Assembly (NCBI GenBank): GCA_000482145.1
Contig: AUXH01000360.1
Coordinates: forward strand, 1-20,092
DNA: 20,092 bases
Direction of reading: 5' to 3'
From: Strigomonas culicis
Taxonomy: Eukaryota > Euglenozoa > Kinetoplastea > Trypanosomatida > Trypanosomatidae
This document shows, one piece after another, positions 1-6,933 of this stretch (the first letter of the stretch is position 1; the number at the start of each line of letters is the position of its first letter). Below the pieces are notes generated by a model, which did no database searches, was not told the DNA's origin, and saw only the letters and a program-made list of their open reading frames with translations. The position numbers and the translations under genes were made by a program.

Positions 1-48
1 AAGGTTTACTGTACAGTCCACTATTGCTGCTGCAGTGGCAGATGCACA

Positions 49-75
49 TCTCTCTCTCTCTCTCTCTCTCTCTCT
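49..75. repeat. (TC)n microsatellite
   Basis: An uninterrupted TC dinucleotide run of about 13 units. Such pyrimidine runs are common in trypanosomatid intergenic DNA and can serve as polypyrimidine tracts, but this one is about 200 bases from the nearest likely acceptor and is probably not the one used for the gene at 298. Confidence 0.95.
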
Positions 76-240
76 TTATCTCTTCCTTTTCTTTATATAT
101 TCACTTATCCGTATTAATTCCCAGTTCATTTTTCACTTTTTTTTTGCCTTTTCTCGTCTTTTTCCGTGCACACGACACTAACAGTAGGCTCTCTGTGTTC
201 TAGTGCACGTCAACAGTCTCATATTTCGCTGATTGCTTTG

Positions 241-273
241 TTTTTTTCCTTTTATTTCGCATCTCAACTGCAG
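241..273 (+). promoter_or_regulatory. Predicted spliced-leader acceptor for the 298 gene
   Basis: A T-rich tract starting at 241 is followed by the first AG at 272-273 in the context CTGCAG. Cleavage here leaves a 24-base 5' UTR with no upstream ATG before the start at 298. The call rests on position and composition only. Confidence 0.65.
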
Positions 274-297
274 TATTGACTAGCTACCTTTGCGCCT

Positions 298-939
298 ATG
301 TATCTCCGTACCACTGTGCTGCTGCTGCTGCTGTCGCTGCTCGTGGCCTGTGCGGCGGCCGGCCGCCCGTTGGACCCCGCGGCCACCGGCACTCGCACCG
401 ACGGTCACGGGGCGTCGTCCGCATCCCCAGCCGCGCCCGACAAGGCCTATGGCGCTTACTACTACTACCCTTGGTACACAAATACCACGCGCGCGCCTGG
501 AACGGAACTTAGCACAGGCCAGACTGTGCGTATTGTCGTCAGCATCGGTGCTGGCATATTTATCTCCACGGGGGTATGTATCCTTTGTCTTTGCCAACGA
601 TGCGGCTGGTGTTGCTTTCACATGCCCGCGTCCGTCTACGAACCAGTGCCCTATACCGTGCTAGGCAATACTGCTCCTGCAGCCCACACGAGCGGGGACC
701 AGCCCAACCACCCCTACGGCGGGCAGGTCGAACGCAGCGCGCCCGCGCACCACTACTACTATAACAACACAAATGATGCACAGGACGATGCCGCCATGCC
801 GGGCGTGGTGGTGGCCAACACCATCGCCGAGACGAACCCGTACGGGCAGGGTGGGCAGTACACCTACACCGTGAACCCAAACACGGTCGCTGTGAACATA
901 GATAAGAACGTCCCAGCAGGCAGAATCACTGCCTCATAG
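298..939 (+). CDS. Small secretory-route membrane protein, unknown function
   Basis: A 213-residue protein of unknown function. I see a cleavable-type signal peptide (residues 1-21, a run of leucines ending in C-A-A-A-G) and a short tyrosine-rich lumenal or extracellular stretch (about 22-76) with one N-glycosylation sequon, N62-T-T. A single hydrophobic span follows at about 77-99. Just after it is a cysteine cluster (C94, C97, C99, C102, C105, C106) of the kind that is often palmitoylated. The tail of about 105 residues is rich in Tyr, Asn, Pro and Gly and holds Y119-T-V-L122, which fits the YxxPhi adaptor-sorting motif. The layout predicts a type I protein of the surface, flagellar pocket or endosomes. 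ATG at 298 is the first after the predicted splice site and directly opens the signal peptide. I recognise no family. The coding call is firm; the role is not. Confidence 0.85.
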   Translation: MYLRTTVLLLLLSLLVACAAAGRPLDPAATGTRTDGHGASSASPAAPDKAYGAYYYYPWYTNTTRAPGTELSTGQTVRIVVSIGAGIFISTGVCILCLCQRCGWCCFHMPASVYEPVPYTVLGNTAPAAHTSGDQPNHPYGGQVERSAPAHHYYYNNTNDAQDDAAMPGVVVANTIAETNPYGQGGQYTYTVNPNTVAVNIDKNVPAGRITAS

Positions 940-1021
940 ACGCAGGCATCATTTGAATAAATGAACTATTTTCTTCACATTTATGATTATGAATCGTTTT
1001 TTTTGTTTGTTTGTTTCTGTA

Positions 1022-1029
1022 TGTACATA
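1022..1029 (+). promoter_or_regulatory. Candidate PUF (Pumilio) RNA-binding site
   Basis: TGTACATA matches the general PUF recognition pattern UGUANAUA. It lies about 85 bases after the stop codon of the membrane-protein gene, in its presumed 3' UTR, and inside the palindrome GTATGTACATAC (1019-1030). Trypanosomatids have many PUF proteins acting on mRNA stability. An eight-base match can arise by chance in AT-rich sequence, so this is only a candidate. Confidence 0.3.
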
Positions 1030-1272
1030 CTGTTTTTAACATATGCTTGATCTGTTCTATTGCAACCCACTTTTGCGCGATACATGTGCGTGTATGCAAG
1101 AAGTGTGTCTTTTCCTTTTTTTTTCTTTTTTGTGGGTGTGAGTCAACCGCAAATACTCAACGAAGATGTACCATCCATCGATCTGCTACGGTGGCACATG
1201 AGCATGTCTGGTGTGTCCTCTTGTGACGGCGAGGACACGCCGACAGGCACATGCGATGACAAGCATATATCT

Positions 1273-1273
<1 letters not shown>

Positions 1274-1312
<39 letters not shown>
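1274..1312. repeat. (CT)n microsatellite
   Basis: A perfect CT run of 39 bases. It ends 18 bases before the first downstream AG (1330-1331), so it most likely works as the polypyrimidine tract for trans-splicing of the SOD mRNA. Its length could vary between strains or alleles. Confidence 0.95.
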
Positions 1313-1316
<4 letters not shown>

Positions 1317-1331
1317 CTTCTATGATTTGAG
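1274..1331 (+). promoter_or_regulatory. Predicted spliced-leader acceptor for SOD
   Basis: The CT run followed by a short spacer and the first AG at 1330-1331. Use of this AG gives a 46-base 5' UTR with no ATG; the ATG at 1322 would be removed. This supports the start at 1378 rather than a longer reading frame. Confidence 0.75.
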
Positions 1332-1377
1332 ATTCGTTTTCATTTCCTCTCTTCCCTCCATACTTACACAACCGACC

Positions 1378-1965
1378 ATGCCCTTCACCGTGGATCCTCT
1401 CCCGTGGGCGTACGACGCACTCGCCGCGAAGGGCATCTCCAAGGAGCAGATCTCCTTCCACTACGATAAGCACCACAAGGGCTACGCCACGAAGCTGAAC
1501 GCGGCCGCGGAGCAGAACGCCGAGCTCGCCGCCAAGACGATCGAGGAGATCATCAAGACCGTGACCGGCCCCGCCTTCAACTCCGCCGCGCAGATCTTCA
1601 ACCACAACTTCTACTGGAAGTCGCTCTGCCCCAACGGCGGCGGCGCGCCCTCCGGCAAGATCGCCGAGGCCATTGCGAAGGACTTTGGCAGCTTTGAGAA
1701 GTTCAAGGAGGAGTTCACGGCGGCGGCGAACGGCCACTTCGGCTCCGGCTGGGCGTGGCTCGTGAAGGACACGACGAGCCAGAAGCTCAAGATCTTCCAG
1801 ACGCACGACGCCGGCTGCGTGCTCACGGAGGCTAACCTCAAGCCCATCATCTGCTGCGATGTGTGGGAGCACGCGTACTACATCGACTACAAGAACGATC
1901 GCGCTGCCTACGTGAACACCTGGTGGAACGTGGTGAACTGGTCGCACGCAGAGTCCCAGCTGTAA
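1378..1965 (+). CDS. SODB: Iron superoxide dismutase (trypanosomatid SODB type)
   Basis: A 195-residue Fe superoxide dismutase, which converts superoxide to oxygen and hydrogen peroxide. The four metal ligands are visible: H28 in F-H-Y-D-K-H-H, H76 in N-H-N-F-Y-W, and D161 and H165 in D-V-W-E-H-A-Y-Y. The pairing of Q72 (A-A-Q-I-F-N-H) with A145-G146 in H-D-A-G is the Fe-type rather than Mn-type active-site signature. The length suits a form without a mitochondrial presequence; the MPFTVDPLPW start is typical of SODB proteins. The C-terminus is S-Q-L, close to but not a canonical peroxisomal PTS1 (S-K-L), so glycosomal or dual cytosol and glycosome location is plausible; it is an inference. 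The context ACCATG and the upstream splice site fix the start. Related genomes often carry two adjacent SODB copies; only one is in this window. Removing superoxide matters here because trypanosomatids lack catalase in many lineages and rely on trypanothione peroxidases downstream. Confidence 0.97.
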   Translation: MPFTVDPLPWAYDALAAKGISKEQISFHYDKHHKGYATKLNAAAEQNAELAAKTIEEIIKTVTGPAFNSAAQIFNHNFYWKSLCPNGGGAPSGKIAEAIAKDFGSFEKFKEEFTAAANGHFGSGWAWLVKDTTSQKLKIFQTHDAGCVLTEANLKPIICCDVWEHAYYIDYKNDRAAYVNTWWNVVNWSHAESQL

Positions 1966-2669
1966 GGACGAGGGTACCCTCTAAAGATTACTACACCGAT
2001 TCCTAATAATGAATAAGGCATATAAATAGAGAGGAGGACATGCGCATGCTTTTGATTTATTTGTCTATTATTATTATTATGTATTGGATGTATGTAAGTT
2101 TGAGATACTAAACAGAAAACAGAAAATGTTAAAAGAAAAAAAGGAATACATAAAACAAATCCTGGAGAAAAAAAAAACTATGCGCTCATATACGTGTCAG
2201 TATACCCGTGTGCACGGAATATATAACATCTGCATACATATGTGGGTGTTAAGCGCAGAAAAAAAAAAGAATCTAAATTTAAAGTTTGCTTTTTATATTC
2301 ATAAAATGGTTTCACGCCATATTTTTTTCTTTACTGTTTATATATACACACATCTTTTTCCCTTTTTTGCTCTTTTGTAGAAATGAGAAAAGAAAAAAAG
2401 AGAGAAAATCCAAGTGAAATCGAATTATTCAATCCTTCTTGGGAATCTTCATTCATACACTTAATTGTATAGAAGAGATTCTGCAACTTAGCTCATTATT
2501 ATCTAGTTTTTTTTGTTTTGTTTTTTTTTTGTTACTGAAACTTCTCTGTTGACAAAGGCAGGAAGAAGAGAAAAGGACAGCGAAGCATGGCTGTGTTCAA
2601 ATCCACAAACGAACGGGTATAGAATACACATACACCGTGTGTTGATCAAGACAGCTGCATCAGAACTTC

Positions 2670-2671
<2 letters not shown>

Positions 2672-2714
<43 letters not shown>

Positions 2715-2735
2715 TCTCTCTCTCTCATACTCCAG
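2672..2735 (+). promoter_or_regulatory. Predicted spliced-leader acceptor for the actin-like gene
   Basis: TC-rich microsatellite followed by the first AG at 2734-2735 (context CTCCAG). Use of this AG gives a 161-base 5' UTR, which would contain one short upstream frame at 2815-2829. Later AGs at about 2776-2833 are possible but lack a comparable pyrimidine tract. Confidence 0.55.
2673..2726. repeat. Composite (TC)n(AC)n(TC)n microsatellite
   Basis: Three blocks in a row: TC at 2673-2700, AC at 2701-2714 and TC at 2715-2726. The pyrimidine blocks likely form the splicing tract for the next gene; the purine-containing AC block in the middle is unusual for such a tract. Confidence 0.95.
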
Positions 2736-2814
2736 TCCCCTACTCTTTTCATTTGCACACACTCTTCTATACACAAAGAGGCTCGAGTGCTTGTGTACTT
2801 GTGTGTGCGTGTGT

Positions 2815-2829
2815 ATGTGGTGTTGTTGA
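2815..2829 (+). promoter_or_regulatory. Possible upstream ORF (4 codons) before the actin-like gene
   Basis: ATG at 2815 reads M-W-C-C then TGA. It is in the 5' UTR only if the splice site at 2735 is used. If present in the mRNA it could lower translation of the gene at 2897. Confidence 0.3.
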
Positions 2830-2896
2830 TCAGAAAAGAGACGAGCACCACGCATATAGATATAACAACCCGTATTATTATTTAGAAGAAACAGTC

Positions 2897-3718
2897 ATGA
2901 CCTCCAGTCCGATCGGCGCCGCCCCCAACGGTGCTGTGCTGATCGACGGCGGAGCGCACCACGTCCGCGCGGGTTTCGCGGGTGAGAAGGGCCCGCGACT
3001 GGACGTGCCAGCGCTCGTCGGTCGGCCCCGCCACCGCGGCATCGCCATGGCCGCGGGCATGAAGGAGTACGAGACGGGCGAGGAGGCGCTCGTGAAGCAG
3101 GGCATGCTGTCTGTGTCGGCGCCGATCCACAACGGCGAGGTGGTGCGGTGGGACGACATGGAGCGGTACTGGACGCAGCTCATCTTCTCGGAGCTGCAGG
3201 TCGTGCCGGAGAACCACAGCTTCATCACGACGCAGCCCGTCAACGCGAGCGCGCGGCAGAAGGAGCGGACGCTGGAGCTCTTCATGGAGACCTTCAACGC
3301 GCACTCGCTCTTCTGCGGCACGTCACAGGTGCTGAGCCTGTACGCCTACGGCCTCACGACGGGGCTCGTGGTGGACAGCGGGAAGGAGCGCACCATCGCG
3401 GTGCCGGTGCACGAGGGCTACCCCCTCGGCCGCCACGCGGTGGTGTCGCCCATCGCCGGCGGCGCGCTCACGCACCACCTCTATCAGCAGCTGCGCCACG
3501 AGGGCTTCAGCCTGGGCACCGAGGCGGAGCAGGTCGTGCTGAACCACGCCAAGGAGGAGCTGTGCTTTGTGCGCCCGAGTCCGTCCGTCCGCAAGGCGCG
3601 CGAGGAGCGGCGCATGCAGCACACGCAGCGGTACCAGCACTACGCGGCCGCCGCCGCGGCCTCCGCGGGGCTGCTGCTGCAGGGCAGCGCGACGAACAGC
3701 GGCGCCAACCCCAACGCG

Positions 3719-3755
<37 letters not shown>

Positions 3756-4315
3756 GACAGGTGGTAGACCCGGAGGACGCGGAGGAAGACGTCGCGGAGG
3801 AGTACTTCTGTCTCCCGGACGGGCAGCAGGTGCCGCTGCGAGACCAGAAGTGGCAGACGCCGGAGGTGCTCTTCGACTTCACGCAGTACGACCCGGCCAA
3901 CGCGGCCCGCTACGAGCCGAGCGCAAAGGTGTACACCGAGATGGGCGACGTCTATCAGCCCGCCATGGCGAAGGGCATCAGCTGGCTGCCCTTCGCGGCC
4001 ATCCACAAGTGCGAGGCGGCGCTGCGGCCGCAGCTGCTGCGCAACATTGTGCTGGCCGGCGGCACCATGGGCCTGCGCGGCGCACGGCAGCGACTGGAGG
4101 AGGAGGTCGCGGAGCTCTACCGTGGCAACCTGCTCTCCGCGAACGAGGGGGCCGGCGTCAGTGCGATCAAGGTACACGACATTCCACGGCGGGAGTACAG
4201 CGCGTGGCTCGGCGGCTCCATGCTCGCGCGCACCTCCATGTTCCCGCATCTTGTCGTCACGCGCCAGGAGTACGAGGAGGAGGGCACACACGTCGCGCAC
4301 TGCAAGTTCCTGTAG
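2897..4315 (+). CDS. Divergent actin-like protein (actin-related protein)
   Basis: A 472-residue member of the actin fold, against about 376 for actin. The first phosphate loop is at residues 16-27 (I-D-G-G then A-G-F-A-G), the second at 157-169 (L-V-V-D160-S-G), the adenosine segment is I-V-L-A-G-G-T-M-G-L, and the end is actin-like with W-L-G-G-S and a closing H-C-K-F-L. Between C223-F-V and C305-L-P-D-G the spacer is 79 residues, about 55-60 more than in actin; it holds two alanine-rich stretches, one of nine GCC codons. By alignment with actin, D154 is kept (D160), but the ATP-hydrolysis residues Q137 and H161 are replaced by S143 and I167, and S14 of the first loop by A20. Nucleotide hydrolysis is therefore doubtful. 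It is not conventional actin; I cannot assign an Arp subfamily (cytoskeletal or nuclear). The ATG at 2897 is chosen because codons upstream are microsatellite, and the actin homology begins soon after it. Confidence 0.9.
3728..3754 (+). repeat. (GCC)9 codon repeat encoding polyalanine
   Basis: Nine consecutive GCC codons, residues 278-286 of the actin-like protein, inside its lineage-specific insert. In-frame triplet repeats of this type change length easily, so alleles may differ by whole alanines. Confidence 0.95.
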
Positions 4316-4706
4316 GCGCGCGTCGTGGTGGTCGATTGGGACGGAGGAGGGCGGTGGGGGAAGTATGCATATGTAAACTAGCTTCTGGCGGCACGGACCT
4401 GTCCATGTTCTTTCTAGTATGGTTCGTCGTTGTGGATGGCGCTGTTGGTTTGCCTTTTTTTTTTTCTGTACCATCTTCTATGTAGTTACGTTCCATAATT
4501 CTTATGAAAGGAGAACAAAATGAGGAGGTGAGGCCACAGTGTGATAGGGTGAGTGCCCATTCACTATTGTTATGATTATTATTATTATTCTGCTTTTTTT
4601 TTTAATTCTCCTCTCACCCCTTATCCCTTATTCTCTCTCGCTCTCTCCTCCTTTTTAATGCAGTGTAGTATTACCTTTTTTTTTCATATTGATCCCCACT
4701 AGTCGC
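4316..4706. other. Intergenic spacer, actin-like gene to TRM1
   Basis: No supported gene. It contains the presumed 3' UTR of the actin-like gene, a poly-T run near 4456-4466, ATT triplets at about 4573-4589 and the long CT-rich tract that precedes TRM1. Frames running through from the coding regions are shadows. Confidence 0.75.
4593..4663 (+). promoter_or_regulatory. Predicted spliced-leader acceptor for TRM1
   Basis: A strong pyrimidine-rich stretch of about 65 bases ends with the first usable AG at 4662-4663 (context AATGCAG). The resulting 43-base 5' UTR has no ATG. A later AG at 4701-4702 would leave only four bases before the start and is less likely. Confidence 0.75.
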
Positions 4707-6635
4707 ATGAAGTCCGGTCTCTTCCATAAGGAGGCGCTGGAGCAGGACTGCCCTCATGGTTTTGTGAAGGTGGTGGAGGGCACGACCGCCGTGCTCTTCC
4801 CACCCGCGCTGCACGGCGGCGCGCGCGCCGGCCACGCGGACGAGGCTGGGGAGCGGCCGGAAGGCGACGGCGACGACCAGGCCGTCTTCTACAACCCCGC
4901 ACAGGTGGTGAACCGCGACCTCAGCATCTGCGCCATCGAGGTCTTCGCCCAGGGCCGCAAGGCGGAGCCGCCGCGCAAGGGCGGCACGAAGCGCGGCATC
5001 ACCATCCTGGAGGCCCTCAGCGCGACCGGGCTGCGCGCGATCCGCTACTACAAGGAGATCCGCGATGTGCGGTACATCATCGCGAACGACCTCGATGGCG
5101 ACGCCGTCGACTGCATCGCGCGTAACTGCGCCTACAACAGCGTGCCGGTCGCGCACCCCACCCCGCGCGAGAACTTCGACGAGACGGCGGCCATCGTGTA
5201 TGCGTATGAGGAGGGGGGCGACGCCCCGGAGGAGAGGAAGGTGACGGGCATCCTCCGCGGCGGCGCCATCATCCCGAACAAGGACGATGCGAACGACCTC
5301 ATGGCGCGGCTGGGGATGAACCGCGAGACGCACGGCGAGGCCCGCCTGGCGCTCGTGCCACCGGACGGGGCGGCGGCCCCGCTGCTGCAGCAAGAGCTCG
5401 TGGACGTGGTGGACCTGGACCCCTACGGCACCGTGTCGCCCTTCCTCGACAACGCGTTCCGCTGCGTGAAGGAGGGCGGCCTGCTGCTGCTCACGAGCAC
5501 CGACAGCCCGATCCTCTGCGGCAACTTCCCCGACACGTGCCACGCCAAGTACAACTCCATCTCGTACAAGGGCGACCACTGCCACGAGATGGCGGTGCGG
5601 CTGCTCCTCGCGGCGGTCGAGCGCGTCGCGAACAAGCACAAAAAGTACGTGGTGCCACTGCTCAGCCTCCACATCGACTTCTATGTCCGCTGCTTTCTGC
5701 GCGTGTACACGCAGCCCGCCGAGACGAAGCTGAGCGTCACGAAGCTGGGCCACCAGCTGCAGTGCACGCAGTGCCCCGCCTTTTGGGTCCGCCCCATGGC
5801 GCGCGCGCGGGTGCAGGAGAAGAAGCAGAAGCGCGCGCGTGAGACGGAGGCCGGCCCCGCCCCGGCGGACGCGCCGGTCGCGGGGGCACTGCCCCCGCCG
5901 GAGGCGTACCCCGCCCCTGCCGACCGCGCGCGCCAGCCCAAGGTGACCGCGGCGCTACTGGAGCAGCTGCTGCAGCAGGGCGCGGGCAGCTGCCCCGTCT
6001 GCGGCGGCGCCGTCACCATCTCGGGGCCGCTCTACGCCGCGCCGACGCAGCACCGCGCTTTTCTCACGGAGCTGCTCGCCTGCATCGAGACGCGCGAGGC
6101 CGCGGGGCAGCTCAACGCCTACGGCCGCGTGAAGGGGCTTGTTCAGACCGCGCTGGAGGAGCTGCCGCACGCGCCGCTCTTCTACGACCTGCCGGAGCTC
6201 GCCAGCTACGCGCAGGCGCGGTGCCCGCCGACGCCGCTCTTCGTCGGCGCGCTGGCGCGGCTGGGGTACTCGTGCAGCCAGGTGCACTGCGCACCCGCCG
6301 GGCTAAAGACAGATTGTCCGCCGGACGTTGTTATGCGCGTGATGCTCGCCTGGCGCGCGAAGGCCCGCGCCGAGGAGGCCGCGAGCCAGGCACAGGGAGC
6401 GGGGGGGAAGGAGGAGGCCACCACCACGCAGGCCCACCCCGGTGAGGGGAGGAAGAAGCCGCAGAAGCAGTGCCTGCTCTCGCCGCTGGAGGGCGTGGAC
6501 TTCAGCTATGAGAAGCAGTACGACTACCGGCGCCAGGCCACGGGCATGTGCAAGTTCATTCCCAACGCGCCCGGGTGGGGGCCGAAGCGGCGCCACCAGG
6601 GCGCGCAGCAGGTCGACGAAGAAGGTGCTGAGTGA
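4707..6635 (+). CDS. TRM1: tRNA (guanine26-N2)-dimethyltransferase Trm1
   Basis: A 642-residue Trm1 enzyme, which uses S-adenosylmethionine to make N2,N2-dimethylguanosine at position 26 of many tRNAs in the nucleus and mitochondria. The N-terminal part has the family's F-Y-N-P-A-Q-V-V-N-R-D segment. The methyl-donor loop is E102-A-L-S-A-T-G-L-R110, the catalytic region D-V-V-D-L-D238-P239-Y240-G, followed by G-G-L-L-L-L-T-S-T-D and L-C-G-N. Four cysteines in two pairs (C353, C356 and C429, C432) look like a structural zinc site. The C-terminal domain has G-L-K-T-D-C-P and ends near K-F-I-P-N-A-P-G-W-G-P-K. An Ala/Pro-rich basic insert (about residues 370-415) lies between the Cys pairs. The real start is the ATG at 4707; the frame is open a little upstream, but without another ATG. 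No mitochondrial presequence is obvious. Family identity is certain; location is inferred. Confidence 0.96.
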   Translation: MKSGLFHKEALEQDCPHGFVKVVEGTTAVLFPPALHGGARAGHADEAGERPEGDGDDQAVFYNPAQVVNRDLSICAIEVFAQGRKAEPPRKGGTKRGITILEALSATGLRAIRYYKEIRDVRYIIANDLDGDAVDCIARNCAYNSVPVAHPTPRENFDETAAIVYAYEEGGDAPEERKVTGILRGGAIIPNKDDANDLMARLGMNRETHGEARLALVPPDGAAAPLLQQELVDVVDLDPYGTVSPFLDNAFRCVKEGGLLLLTSTDSPILCGNFPDTCHAKYNSISYKGDHCHEMAVRLLLAAVERVANKHKKYVVPLLSLHIDFYVRCFLRVYTQPAETKLSVTKLGHQLQCTQCPAFWVRPMARARVQEKKQKRARETEAGPAPADAPVAGALPPPEAYPAPADRARQPKVTAALLEQLLQQGAGSCPVCGGAVTISGPLYAAPTQHRAFLTELLACIETREAAGQLNAYGRVKGLVQTALEELPHAPLFYDLPELASYAQARCPPTPLFVGALARLGYSCSQVHCAPAGLKTDCPPDVVMRVMLAWRAKARAEEAASQAQGAGGKEEATTTQAHPGEGRKKPQKQCLLSPLEGVDFSYEKQYDYRRQATGMCKFIPNAPGWGPKRRHQGAQQVDEEGAE

Positions 6636-6856
6636 ATGCAAGTAAAGCAGCGGAAATAAGAATAATACTCTGTACTATCGATTAAGCTGATGAAGAATAA
6701 TAATAATAAATGAACGAGTGAACGGATGGTGATATGTCTTGATGCATATAACCATGAAATGGTTGCATTCAATCAACGTTGCTATGATAATCGATTCCTC
6801 CCGCTCAACCATCCGCGTGCCGTTGTTGCAGTTAGAAACAGAAAAGGACGTCACCA

Positions 6857-6875
6857 TTTTTTTTTTCGTTTTTAG
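6857..6875 (+). promoter_or_regulatory. Predicted spliced-leader acceptor for the GT25 gene
   Basis: A run of T with one CG interruption ends in TTTTTAG, AG at 6874-6875. The 58-base 5' UTR that follows has no ATG before 6934, which supports that start. Confidence 0.75.
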
Positions 6876-6904
6876 TTGTGAAAGAAGAAAGGAAACAAAC
6901 AAAA

Positions 6905-6922
6905 TATATATATATATATATA
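6905..6922. repeat. (TA)9 microsatellite in a 5' UTR
   Basis: Nine TA units ending 11 bases before the GT25 start codon. The run is self-complementary and would lie in the mature 5' UTR if the AG at 6875 is used, so it could form a weak hairpin near the start codon. Confidence 0.9.
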
Positions 6923-6933
6923 GTATCTTCACC

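Larger units (their letters stand above)
1..297. other. AT-rich spacer upstream of the first gene
   Basis: No supported coding region. This spacer would hold the 3' UTR of an upstream gene that lies outside the window and the 5' signals of the first gene. It contains a TC microsatellite near its start, several T-rich runs, and a poly-T tract followed by a first AG at 272-273 that suits trans-splicing of the gene at 298. I cannot place the end of the upstream gene. Confidence 0.7.
940..1377. other. Intergenic spacer, 298 gene to SOD
   Basis: Non-coding. The left part is the presumed 3' UTR of the membrane-protein gene, with T-rich runs, a (TTTG)n stretch near 1003-1016, and a 12-base perfect palindrome at 1019-1030 that contains a Pumilio-type site. 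The right part holds the CT microsatellite and the SOD 5' UTR. Reading frames that cross the spacer into SOD are open only through low-complexity sequence. Confidence 0.75.
1966..2896. other. Long AT-rich spacer, SOD to actin-like gene
   Basis: The longest spacer in the window, without a supported gene. The first part is the presumed SOD 3' UTR, with ATTTATTT at 2055-2062 and a run of ATT triplets at about 2066-2081, elements that resemble AU-rich stability signals. The middle has poly-A and poly-T runs. The last 230 bases hold the composite TC/AC microsatellite and the 5' UTR of the actin-like gene. A 98-codon frame at 2084-2380 is AT-rich low complexity and not credible as a gene. Confidence 0.7.
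6636..6933. other. Intergenic spacer, TRM1 to GT25 gene
   Basis: AT-rich and non-coding. It includes an AAT triplet run near 6696-6711 in the TRM1 3' UTR, the poly-T splice tract at 6857-6875 and a TA microsatellite in the next 5' UTR. No gene seen. Confidence 0.75.

Noticed and set aside
1060..1377. In-frame N-terminal extension of SOD through the CT repeat
   Set aside because: The extension is a Ser-Leu repeat from the microsatellite, lies before the predicted splice site and would disrupt a family that starts at M-P-F.
2084..2380. A 98-codon frame in the SOD to actin-like spacer
   Set aside because: AT-rich, poly-A and poly-T driven composition unlike the G/C-rich genes around it, and no splice tract that fits.
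2513..2896. In-frame N-terminal extension of the actin-like protein
   Set aside because: The added residues are translations of poly-T, TC and AC repeats; actin homology begins just after the ATG at 2897.
4689..4706. TTG as start of TRM1
   Set aside because: A eukaryotic gene would start at ATG; the first in-frame ATG is at 4707.
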